A stretch of DNA of 64,000 bases from Hyphomonas sp. (GTDB taxonomy: Bacteria > Pseudomonadota > Alphaproteobacteria > Caulobacterales > Hyphomonadaceae): assembly GCA_020638455.1 (NCBI GenBank), contig JACKIK010000001.1, forward strand, positions 1,168,229-1,232,228. Reading direction: 5' to 3'. The translations under genes and the position numbers were made by a program. The notes below the pieces were generated by a model. That model saw nothing but the letters and a program-made list of their open reading frames with translations, ran no database searches and was not told where the DNA came from. Positions 25,178-32,578 of this stretch are shown here, piece after piece; position 1 is the first letter of the stretch; each line of letters begins with the position of its first letter.

Positions 25178-26515
25178 TCACTCCCAGGAGCGCGCATCCT
25201 CGACGGCCTTGCGAATGGCGGGCAACCCCCAGAGCAGGATCAGGCCCGCGAGGGGGATAACGATCCCTCCACACAGGGCGATCGATTTGTTGAGCGCGGC
25301 ATCGCTTTTGAACACATAGTCGGTTGCACTGGCCACCACGGTCGGCCCCAGCCCCATGCCGATGAGGTTTGCCGTCAGGAAGTAGAGTGCAACCGTCTGC
25401 CCACGGAGCTGGTTGGGCGTGATCAGCTGGATCAACCCGCCGGCAATGCCGCCCTGGAAGGCGGAGAAGAAGACTGCAACACCCATGCAGAGGAGGCCCA
25501 GCTGAGGCGTCGTGACGAAGCCGAGGGCAATCACGAATGGCCACATCCCCGCCATGGAGAGGAGGATGACCCGGCTGTAGGCGTCCGGAATGCCTTTCGC
25601 AAACCAGCGGTCACCAAGCGCGCCGCCCAGCATCAGGCCGCCGGTGCCGGCAATCATCATCAGCACACCGAAGCTGCGCCCGGCGTCGCCACGCGCGAAG
25701 CCGAATGTGCGCATCAGGTATTCGGGCCCCCAGATATTGAGGCTGAACACGACCATGATGAACAGGGACACGCCGAGGATATGGCTGAACAGGGCGCGCT
25801 TGCGGCTGGCGATGAAGCGGACGGCATCCATTACCGATACAGCGGCGCCGGATTGTTCCGTCTGGATCAGTCCGCGGCGCATGGGCTCGCGAATCAGCAG
25901 GATGAGCAACGTCACAAGAAGACCCGGCGCACCGACCAGGAAGAAGGTCAGTTGCCAACCTTCCCGCTCGCCAACGACCGGTAACACAACTGTCCCGGCT
26001 TGCATCGCAATCGTCACGACCAGTCCGCCGATGACATAGGCGAGGCCGGAGCCGATGGTGACGCCCAGCGTGTAGACGCTGAGGGCGCGCGCGAGCGTCT
26101 TCTTCTCGAAATAGTCGGTTATGATCGAATAGGCGGCCGGGGACAGGACCGCCTCGCCGACGCCGACGCCGATCCGCGCGACAAACAAGGACCAGAAGCC
26201 TTTCGCCATGCCGCAAAGGGCGGTCATCAGGCTCCAGAAGGTTATCGCAATTGCGACGAGCCGCTTCCGGCTGCTGCGATCCGCGATGCGCGCAAGCGGA
26301 ATGCCCATAATGGAATAGAAGATGGCGAAGGCGAGCCCGGCCAGAAGGCTGTACTGCGTGTCGGAGATATCGAACGACTTCCGGATCGGGCCGACAAGCA
26401 GTCCCATGATCATCCGGTCAATGAAGGACACCGTCTGCGCGAGCATCAGCACGATGACGGCATACCAGGCGAAAAAGCCGGAAACCGGCGCTTGAGCGTT
26501 GTCTTCGGGCGCCAT
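25178..26515 (-). CDS. MFS transporter, spinster type (kinase/enolase operon)
   Basis: A 445-aa, twelve-helix major facilitator protein. The loop 2-3 signature appears as GIPLARIADRSSRKRLV, and TM1 has FIDRMIMGLLVGPIRKSF as in spinster-like MFS proteins of sphingomonads and relatives, which often import organic acids or aromatic compounds. The start has a GGAGGAT ribosome site. It is the last gene of the leftward five-gene operon and presumably imports the substrate of the kinase/enolase pathway. It converges on the DUF3604 gene with only 12 bases between stops. Confidence 0.9.
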   Translation of the reverse strand: MAPEDNAQAPVSGFFAWYAVIVLMLAQTVSFIDRMIMGLLVGPIRKSFDISDTQYSLLAGLAFAIFYSIMGIPLARIADRSSRKRLVAIAITFWSLMTALCGMAKGFWSLFVARIGVGVGEAVLSPAAYSIITDYFEKKTLARALSVYTLGVTIGSGLAYVIGGLVVTIAMQAGTVVLPVVGEREGWQLTFFLVGAPGLLVTLLILLIREPMRRGLIQTEQSGAAVSVMDAVRFIASRKRALFSHILGVSLFIMVVFSLNIWGPEYLMRTFGFARGDAGRSFGVLMMIAGTGGLMLGGALGDRWFAKGIPDAYSRVILLSMAGMWPFVIALGFVTTPQLGLLCMGVAVFFSAFQGGIAGGLIQLITPNQLRGQTVALYFLTANLIGMGLGPTVVASATDYVFKSDAALNKSIALCGGIVIPLAGLILLWGLPAIRKAVEDARSWE

Positions 26516-26539
26516 GCGGCGATCCTCCCCCGTCTTGTT

Positions 26540-27481
26540 TCACACAACGCGATGGAGCAGGGGAGACCCCTTCATCACCGCGAGCGTATTGGCCACCGCA
26601 ATTTCGAGGCTGCGGTCAAAGGTTTCATTGGTCAGCCAGGCGACATGCGGTGCGGGCACGACCTGGTCGAGCTGGAACAGAGGATTGGAGGCCGGGGCGG
26701 GCTCGGGATCGAACACGTCAAGCCCGGCCGCGCGGAGATGGCCCGATGTCAGCGCATCGTGGAGCGCGGCTTCATCGACGAGACCGCCGCGGGCCGTGTT
26801 GACCAGAATGGCGCCGGGCTTCATCGAAGCGATCTCGGCGCGACCGATCATCCGGGCCGTCTCGTCGGTCAGCGGAACATGGAGCGAGACGATATCCGCC
26901 ATGGCGAGGAGTTCCGGCACCGGAACATGCTCGTACGGCGTTTGCTTCGCGCTGCGTGCCGCATAGATCACGCGCGCGCCCATGGCCCCGAGGATGGGGG
27001 CCAGCTGCTGCGGGATATCGCCGAAGCCGACCAGGCCGACCGTCTTGCCGTGGATCTCCTCGAGCGATTCGCGGGTTGCTGCGTCCGGAACCCATTGCCC
27101 GCTGCGGCAGAGGCGGTCGAGGCGCGGCTGGAGCCGCAGGGCCGACAGCATCAGCAGCAGGGTCATCTCGGCAACGGCGCGGGAGTTCGTACCCGGCATG
27201 TTGCAGACGGCGATGCTGGCGGCCTGCGCCGCGTTGAGGTCTATCGTGTTCACGCCGACGCCGATTTTCTGGATCAGTTTCAGGGACGGGGCGCTTGAAA
27301 TGTGTTCGGCGGTGACCGGCCGCAGCACGTGCCACAGCACATCGGCATTCCGGATCAGGCGTCCGAAGGAAGCCTCATCGGACTGGTCGCAGCACGTGAT
27401 GTCGAGGCCCTTCACCTTCAGGGCCTCAAGCTTGGCGAGGAGGCCGGGGCCGGCTTCGTAGTGGAAAAGGACGTTGATCAT
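26540..27481 (-). CDS. D-isomer-specific 2-hydroxyacid dehydrogenase
   Basis: A 313-aa NAD(P)-dependent dehydrogenase interconverting a 2-oxoacid and a D-2-hydroxyacid. The catalytic triad is complete: R231 in VNTARGGLVDE, E260 in DVFDPEPAP and H279 in VPAPHVAW. The nucleotide motif is VGFGDIPQQLA (residues 151-161), in which the usual third glycine is proline. The substrate-loop region near residue 76 (VGVNTIDLNAAQ) is glyoxylate/phosphoglycerate dehydrogenase-like. It sits between the GntR gene (10 bases) and the MFS gene (24 bases) in the operon. The substrate is unknown; a product of the enolase-type step is a reasonable guess. Confidence 0.9.
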   Translation of the reverse strand: MINVLFHYEAGPGLLAKLEALKVKGLDITCCDQSDEASFGRLIRNADVLWHVLRPVTAEHISSAPSLKLIQKIGVGVNTIDLNAAQAASIAVCNMPGTNSRAVAEMTLLLMLSALRLQPRLDRLCRSGQWVPDAATRESLEEIHGKTVGLVGFGDIPQQLAPILGAMGARVIYAARSAKQTPYEHVPVPELLAMADIVSLHVPLTDETARMIGRAEIASMKPGAILVNTARGGLVDEAALHDALTSGHLRAAGLDVFDPEPAPASNPLFQLDQVVPAPHVAWLTNETFDRSLEIAVANTLAVMKGSPLLHRVV

Positions 27482-27491
27482 CGTTTGTCCT

Positions 27492-28157
27492 TCAGTCCTT
27501 CAGCATCGCGCGGGTGAAGGCGTGGATGTAGTCCATATGGCGCTTCACGCCTTTTGCGACTTCTCTCGTGTCGCCGGCCGCGATGGCGTCCGCGATACAG
27601 GCATGCATGTCGGCAACCTCGGTGAGGTCTTCTTCGTGGCCGGAATAGTAGTGCCAGAAGCGCCGCGACAGTCCGTGCAGGGACTGGAGGGCGCCGACGG
27701 CGAATTCATTGTCGCAGGCCTGGGCGACGGCGATGTTGAACTGGTGGTCGATCCTGAGGAAGCGGCGATAGCTCTTGCACCCTTCATTGCGGAAGGCTTT
27801 CGCGAGTGTCTGGAATGCCGCCCGCTCGGCGCGGGTGGCGCGCTCGGCCGCCTGGCTCGCGACGAGCGTTTCGAGCACGCGCCGGGTTTCAACGAGGCGC
27901 AGTTGCTGGCGCACATCAATCGGCGGAATCCGAAGTCCGCGGCGGGGCATGACCTCTATGAGATACTCGGCCGACAGGCGGAGGACCGCCTCGCGCACTG
28001 GCGTCCGGCCGAGGCCGAGCCGCTGGGCGAGTTCCTGTTCCGTCACGAGGGCGCCCGGCGCGAGCTCCATGGTGACGATCATTTCCTCGAGGCGCTCATA
28101 GGCATCCTCGGACAACGGACGGGCAACATGCGAGGGGAGTGTGTCAGGTGCGGCCAA
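27492..28157 (-). CDS. GntR-family regulator with FCD domain
   Basis: A 221-aa regulator. The N-terminal winged helix includes ELAQRLGLGRTPVREAVLRLSAEYLIEVMPRRG; the C-terminal FCD domain keeps its metal or ligand residues, D and H in RIDHQFNIAV, H in DMHACI and H in KRHMDYI. FCD regulators typically sense organic acids from the pathway they control. The frame opens at a TTG that overlaps the end of the enolase-like gene by 14 bases; an AGGGGGA sequence lies upstream. Its place inside the operon suggests it is the pathway-specific regulator, perhaps acting at 30426-30574. Confidence 0.9.
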   Translation of the reverse strand: MAAPDTLPSHVARPLSEDAYERLEEMIVTMELAPGALVTEQELAQRLGLGRTPVREAVLRLSAEYLIEVMPRRGLRIPPIDVRQQLRLVETRRVLETLVASQAAERATRAERAAFQTLAKAFRNEGCKSYRRFLRIDHQFNIAVAQACDNEFAVGALQSLHGLSRRFWHYYSGHEEDLTEVADMHACIADAIAAGDTREVAKGVKRHMDYIHAFTRAMLKD

Positions 28158-29460
28158 GGACAGATCCCCCTGCGTAGCGTGCCCTTGTTCCGAGAGATTC
28201 TTCTATGCGCAACATCTCGTTCCATTTCGCCATGCGTTCAGACCGCGTGAACGATCCTACCTTGAACTGGCCGGATGCCCAGCCGACAGCAAGATGGGCG
28301 ATGGTGGTGTCTTCGCTTTCGCCGGAGCGGGCCGAGACAATGGTGCCCATGCCGGCGGCCTTTGCCGCATCGAAAGCCTCCCTTGTCCGGGTCAGGGTTC
28401 CGGCCTGGTTGGGCTTGCACAGCAGGGCGGTGCAGGTATGCCCGGCAGCGGCGGCTTCGACATTCTGCCGGTTGGTTACGAGCAGGTCGTCGCCGACGAT
28501 CTGGACACGGCTTCCGAATTCCGAAGTGAAGGCCCGGTGCGATGCGTGATCGTGTTCCGTGAAGGGATCTTCGATCATCGCAATCGGATAGGACCGGACC
28601 CAGCCCGAGACCTGCGCATACCAGTCCTGGGGCGAGAGAGCGCGCCCCTCGGCTTTCAGCTGATAGGCACCGTCGCGATAGAACTGGCTGGCAGCCACGT
28701 CGATCGACATGCCGACCTGTGTGGCGGGATCGAACCCGGCGGACTCGATGCTGGCCAGAAGTGAATCGAGCGCCTTTTCATTGCTTTCGAACACCGGCCA
28801 GAAGCCACCCTCATCGGCAACCCCGACGCTCAGACCGCGCTGAGACACGAGCTTGCCGGCGGCGAGGTAGATTTCGGCGACCCATTCGAGCGCCTCGCGG
28901 AAGCTGGACGCACCGAACGGCACGACCATGAAATCCTGAAGGTCCATCGCGCCGGCGGCGTGGGCGCCGCCGCCGAAAATCTGGATCTCCGGCACCGGGA
29001 TAAGCGGTTCAGTCGTGCCGCCCAGAGACTGCCAGAGCGGCATGTTCCGGCCTGCGGCTGCGGCATGTGCCGCGGCCAGAGAGGTGGCGATGAGCGCGTT
29101 GCCGCCAAGCCGGGTGAACTGCGGTGTACCGTCAAGATCGGCGAGGATTGAATCGAGATGGGCTTGCTGGTCTGCCGGCTGGCCGACAAGGGCGGGGATG
29201 ATCTCGTCGCGCAACCCCGCCAGCGCTTTGGTGACGCCGTATCCGCCAAATGTTGCGCCGCCGTCGCGCAGGTCGAGCGCTTCGCCGGAGCCGGTGGACG
29301 CCCCCGCCGGTGCGATGGCCCGCCCGCTTGCCCCGATTGCGAGATGGATCTCGACCTCGATCGTCGGCCGGCCGCGGCTGTCCCAGACCTGGCGGGCGGC
29401 GACGGAGGAAATATCAAGGTCGCTCAACTGGCTGCTCCCCGTTCTGATCTGTCGGCCCAT
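28144..29460 (-). CDS. enolase-family paralogue with altered catalytic residues
   Basis: A 438-aa protein with the complete enolase architecture: GASTG loop near residue 54, GGGAHAAG (H167), VADEGGF (E217), metal ligands D254, E297 and D324, catalytic lysine K349 in LCKPNQAGT and a conserved lysine in GQFKVGS. Two positions that are nearly invariant in glycolytic enolase differ: the glutamate equivalent to yeast E168 is D176 (LQDFM), and the histidine equivalent to yeast H373 is A377 (SARSGESED). This points to dehydration of a related 2-phospho-3-hydroxy acid, with PGA dehydration less likely. It overlaps the kinase gene by 37 bases and the GntR gene by 14. Not the housekeeping eno, by context and by these changes. 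Confidence 0.85.
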   Translation of the reverse strand: MGRQIRTGSSQLSDLDISSVAARQVWDSRGRPTIEVEIHLAIGASGRAIAPAGASTGSGEALDLRDGGATFGGYGVTKALAGLRDEIIPALVGQPADQQAHLDSILADLDGTPQFTRLGGNALIATSLAAAHAAAAGRNMPLWQSLGGTTEPLIPVPEIQIFGGGAHAAGAMDLQDFMVVPFGASSFREALEWVAEIYLAAGKLVSQRGLSVGVADEGGFWPVFESNEKALDSLLASIESAGFDPATQVGMSIDVAASQFYRDGAYQLKAEGRALSPQDWYAQVSGWVRSYPIAMIEDPFTEHDHASHRAFTSEFGSRVQIVGDDLLVTNRQNVEAAAAGHTCTALLCKPNQAGTLTRTREAFDAAKAAGMGTIVSARSGESEDTTIAHLAVGWASGQFKVGSFTRSERMAKWNEMLRIEESLGTRARYAGGSVLGRT

Positions 29461-30425
29461 TGCCGGAACCAGCTGTCCGCCATGTCGCCGAGGCGCGAGG
29501 CAGGTGTCGCCAGATGCGCGCGCGCAAACGCCCGGACGGCGTCCTTGTCGGCCGTGTCCGAAATGTACTCGACAGGCGATTTGCCATCGATGCGGGCGAG
29601 CATCAGGCCGGCCAGATACCGGGCGGCGCGGGCCTCAAGCTCCGCGTCGCGATGATTGGCGAAATAGCTTGCGGCAAAGACGTCGAACGCTTCCCGGTAT
29701 GCGGAGGTGTACTGCGGCATCCACACGGCCTTGAGGAAGAGGTGGGTGATGCAGAAGGCGACATCGAAGGCCGCATCGCCGAAGTTCGCGCATTCGGCAT
29801 CAAGGACGACGGGCGCGTCCGGCCCGAACAGGATGTTCTTGGGGCTGAAGTCTCCGTGGACCAGCCAGTGGCAGTTGTCCTGAAACTGGCGAACAAGGCC
29901 GGACAGTTCCGCTTCCATGTCGGAATGCACGTTCGCCGTCGCCAGAAAATAGGGTGACAGGCGAAGCGAAAATATCAGGTCCGGCTTGTAGAACTGGGCC
30001 TTGAGCGGCGCATTGCCATGGCTCCTGTCATGAACGCGGCGCAGAAGTGCGGCGAGTTTCATGATGAGGTCCGTCCGGACGACGCCGTTCTTCAGCTCTT
30101 CCTTCCAGACCGTATGGGTCGCTGGCGGCAGGTACCGGGTGACAAGCACGCCAAGAGCCGGATGGTAACCGAGTACGCCTGGAACGGCGCCCGGCTGAAG
30201 CCCGCCGACAAAGCGGAAATAGGCGGCTTCGAGGTCGATCCGGTTTGTCGGCGCAAACCAGTCTTCGGCGACGCGGAGCTTCGGCAAGGCGCGCTTCGCA
30301 CACACCGGCCCGGACGGAAGGTCGATCCGCCAGATGTCGCAGGATACGCCGCCGCTCAGCGGCCCGCCGGACAGCGGCTCGCGCGCCCCGGCAAATCCGA
30401 GATCGCGGATCGCTTCGGCAATCAT
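29424..30425 (-). CDS. APH-type phosphotransferase (small-molecule kinase)
   Basis: A 333-aa protein-kinase-like fold enzyme of the aminoglycoside phosphotransferase/choline kinase group. K44 in VCAKRAL is the ATP-binding lysine, HGDFSPKNILF (190-200) carries the catalytic base D192, and D209 in LDAECANFGD is the metal ligand. Substrates of this family are small alcohols such as choline, homoserine or methylthioribose as well as drugs. As first gene of an operon with an enolase paralogue and a hydroxyacid dehydrogenase, it probably phosphorylates a hydroxy acid in a catabolic route and is unlikely to confer resistance. That is inference from context. Confidence 0.85.
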   Translation of the reverse strand: MIAEAIRDLGFAGAREPLSGGPLSGGVSCDIWRIDLPSGPVCAKRALPKLRVAEDWFAPTNRIDLEAAYFRFVGGLQPGAVPGVLGYHPALGVLVTRYLPPATHTVWKEELKNGVVRTDLIMKLAALLRRVHDRSHGNAPLKAQFYKPDLIFSLRLSPYFLATANVHSDMEAELSGLVRQFQDNCHWLVHGDFSPKNILFGPDAPVVLDAECANFGDAAFDVAFCITHLFLKAVWMPQYTSAYREAFDVFAASYFANHRDAELEARAARYLAGLMLARIDGKSPVEYISDTADKDAVRAFARAHLATPASRLGDMADSWFRQWADRSERGAAS

Positions 30426-30574
30426 GTCGGGTGCATCAGGAATGGCTGAGTTCCCTTGTAATTTGTCGCCTGGCCGGCGCTGGCGGATTGGCAGGTGCTG
30501 TCAATTGGTGTACGAGTGATATATCAGAGTCGGTGGAATGTCCACTACAGCCGGCCGGAACGAAAGGGGAGGGT
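30426..30574. promoter_or_regulatory. divergent promoter region, kinase operon / RraA gene
   Basis: This 149-base gap separates the leftward five-gene operon from the RraA gene. It is locally AT-richer around 30491-30530. TTGGTGTACGAG at 30497-30508 resembles half of the TTGGTNTACCAA-type sites of FCD regulators, and an AAAGGGGAGGG ribosome site precedes the RraA ATG. No clear -35/-10 pair stands out. Confidence 0.35.
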
Positions 30575-31273
30575 ATGTCCGAACGGGAACTGCTGGATCG
30601 CCTGTCGGAGCTCGAAGCGGCCGCCGCGGCCGATGTGATGGTTGCGATGGGACTCGAAAACCAGGTGCTTGCACCGGACCTTCGGCCGCTTGGACATCCG
30701 GGCATGGCGGGTGTTGCGTTGTGCGCGGAGGGGCGTACGGATGCCGATGCGGCGGGGCTGCCGACTTTCGATCTCGACGCGCTTGTCACGCCGGGCGCCG
30801 TGGTGGTGATCAGAACGGCGGGCTGCGACAAGGGCGCGATCATTGGCGACAATATGGTGACGAGCATGGTGCAGCGTGGTGCCCGCGGCTTCCTGCTGGA
30901 CGGCGGCATCCGCGACCGGGCGGCACTTGCCGAAGGCGCGGCGGCCGTCTGGTGCCGCTATTCTTCACCGATCAACGCGCACCGGAAGTGGAAATATACG
31001 GCGATGAACCAGCCCGTGACCCTTCCGGGCATCTGGGGCGCGGTGACGATCCGGCCCGGAGACCTGATCCTGGGCGACGATGACGGTGTGTGCGTCTTGC
31101 CACAGGAACATGCTGCGCAGATCATTGCGGACGCGGAAATCCACATGCGCGCGGAAGCCGAGATCAAGGCGGCGATCGAGGCCGGCGGCAGCCGCGAAAG
31201 CGCCACCAGAGCGAGCCGGCGTTTGCAGCATGTGCGGCCTTTGACGGCGAAAGCGGAAATACCGGATGAATAG
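30575..31273 (+). CDS. RraA/HMG-aldolase family protein
   Basis: A 232-aa protein of the family containing 4-hydroxy-4-methyl-2-oxoglutarate and 4-carboxy-4-hydroxy-2-oxoadipate aldolases and oxaloacetate decarboxylases, which release pyruvate. The active-site segment GDNMVTSMVQRGARGFLLDG leads into GIRD with R113 and D114, and IRPGDLILGDDDGVCVLP closes the domain. The aldolase-type residues favour an enzyme over an RNase E regulator. I chose the ATG at 30575 for its strong ribosome site. It is divergent from the kinase-enolase operon and could perform the final C-C cleavage. Confidence 0.88.
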   Translation: MSERELLDRLSELEAAAAADVMVAMGLENQVLAPDLRPLGHPGMAGVALCAEGRTDADAAGLPTFDLDALVTPGAVVVIRTAGCDKGAIIGDNMVTSMVQRGARGFLLDGGIRDRAALAEGAAAVWCRYSSPINAHRKWKYTAMNQPVTLPGIWGAVTIRPGDLILGDDDGVCVLPQEHAAQIIADAEIHMRAEAEIKAAIEAGGSRESATRASRRLQHVRPLTAKAEIPDE

Positions 31274-31296
31274 ATCGGAATGACCCGACGGAACGT

Positions 31297-31328
31297 TTGA
31301 CCACGATGAATTTTAATGTAGATTAAAA
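31297..31328 (+). promoter_or_regulatory. promoter with palindrome over the -10
   Basis: TTGACC at 31297-31302 and TAGATT at 31319-31324 are 16 bases apart, about 80 bases before the hydrolase start. A perfect dyad, TTTTAAT (31311-31317) and ATTAAAA (31322-31328) with spacer GTAG, covers the -10. A dimeric repressor bound here would block transcription of the hydrolase-ligase-ligase run. Confidence 0.6.
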
Positions 31329-31406
31329 ACTTCTTGAGAGGGCAAAGCGGCGTTTCCAGTTTGCTCCGGACGCGCCCAGCCCCAGCAATTGCACGGGAGG
31401 ACCGCC

Positions 31407-32573
31407 ATGGCGGCAGCAACACAGAAGTACGAGCGGATTCCCTATCTTGTCGTCTATGAGGACAAGTCCTCGTTCAAGGACACCTATGCGGGTGAGATCG
31501 ACAAGGTCGCGCTGACCTGCCAGCTTCTGAAGCCCAAGGACAGCCCGTCCAAGACCGTCGTGATCTGGTCCCACCCGATCGGTGGCGGCGCCTACCTGCC
31601 GATGATGGCGGCCCTGGCGAAGTGCGGCGTCGACACGATCTATTGCGACACGCGCTATCGCGGCGTCGATACGGCGCTGATCATGGAAAAAGTGGTTTGC
31701 GATCTCGGCGCGGTGGTCCGGGATGCCAAGGAGCGGCTGGGATACGAAAAGGTCGTCCTGGGCGGCTGGAGTGGCGGCGGGTCCATGTCGCTGTTCTACC
31801 AGTCCGAAGCAGAGCATCCGACGGTCACCAGCACGCCGGCCGGCGATCCGCCGGATCTCACGAAGCGGAACTTCATTCCGGCCGATGCTGTCATGCTCGT
31901 CGCCGCACACCATGCCCGGCATGTCACCTTCACGGAGTGGCTGGACCCGTCCGTGATCGACGAAAACGATCCCGAGAACCGGATCCTGGAACTCGACATC
32001 TACGACAAGCGGAACCCGAACCAGCCGCCCTATTCGGCAGAATTCCTCGCCCGCTTCCGGCAGGCCCAGATCGATCGCAACCGGCGCATCACCAAGTGGG
32101 TCAAGGAGAAGCTGGCCGCTTACAAGGCAGCGGGCCAAGTCAACCGCGAATACGGCTTCGTCGTACACAGAACGATGGCCGATCCCAAATGGCTTGATCC
32201 GACGATCGACCCGAACGGCCGCAAGCCGAACTGGTGTTTCCTCGGCGACCCGGAAGTTGTCAATGACAGCCCGGTCGGACTTGCACGATTCTGCTCGCTG
32301 CGCAGCTGGCTGTCGCAATGGAGCTATGACGATGCGCGTGCCGACGGCGTGAAATGTGCGGGGAAGATTTCGGTTCCCGCCCTGGTGGTCGGCAATACAG
32401 CCGACGACGGCATAACGCCCGAGCATACGGAACGCCTGTATGGCGCGGTACCGCACGATGACAAGGAACTGGTCTGGATCGAAGGCGCAAACCACTACTA
32501 TTTCGGCCAACCCGAAAAGGCCGTCGAGGCGGCGCAGATCTGTGCGGACTGGCTTTCGAGACACGGGCTCTGA
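31407..32573 (+). CDS. alpha/beta hydrolase
   Basis: A 388-aa cytoplasmic alpha/beta hydrolase. The oxyanion region is HPIGGG (56-61), the nucleophile is S122 in LGGWSGGGS, and candidate acid and base residues follow in NTADDGITPEH and GANHYYFGQ. The family includes esterases, lactonases and C-C hydrolases. The ATG at 31407 is preferred because GGGAGG lies at proper spacing. It is followed by two acyl-adenylate ligases with gaps of 5 and 16 bases, so it probably frees a carboxylic acid that those enzymes activate. The promoter upstream carries a palindrome. Confidence 0.85.
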   Translation: MAAATQKYERIPYLVVYEDKSSFKDTYAGEIDKVALTCQLLKPKDSPSKTVVIWSHPIGGGAYLPMMAALAKCGVDTIYCDTRYRGVDTALIMEKVVCDLGAVVRDAKERLGYEKVVLGGWSGGGSMSLFYQSEAEHPTVTSTPAGDPPDLTKRNFIPADAVMLVAAHHARHVTFTEWLDPSVIDENDPENRILELDIYDKRNPNQPPYSAEFLARFRQAQIDRNRRITKWVKEKLAAYKAAGQVNREYGFVVHRTMADPKWLDPTIDPNGRKPNWCFLGDPEVVNDSPVGLARFCSLRSWLSQWSYDDARADGVKCAGKISVPALVVGNTADDGITPEHTERLYGAVPHDDKELVWIEGANHYYFGQPEKAVEAAQICADWLSRHGL

Positions 32574-32578
32574 CGGCC

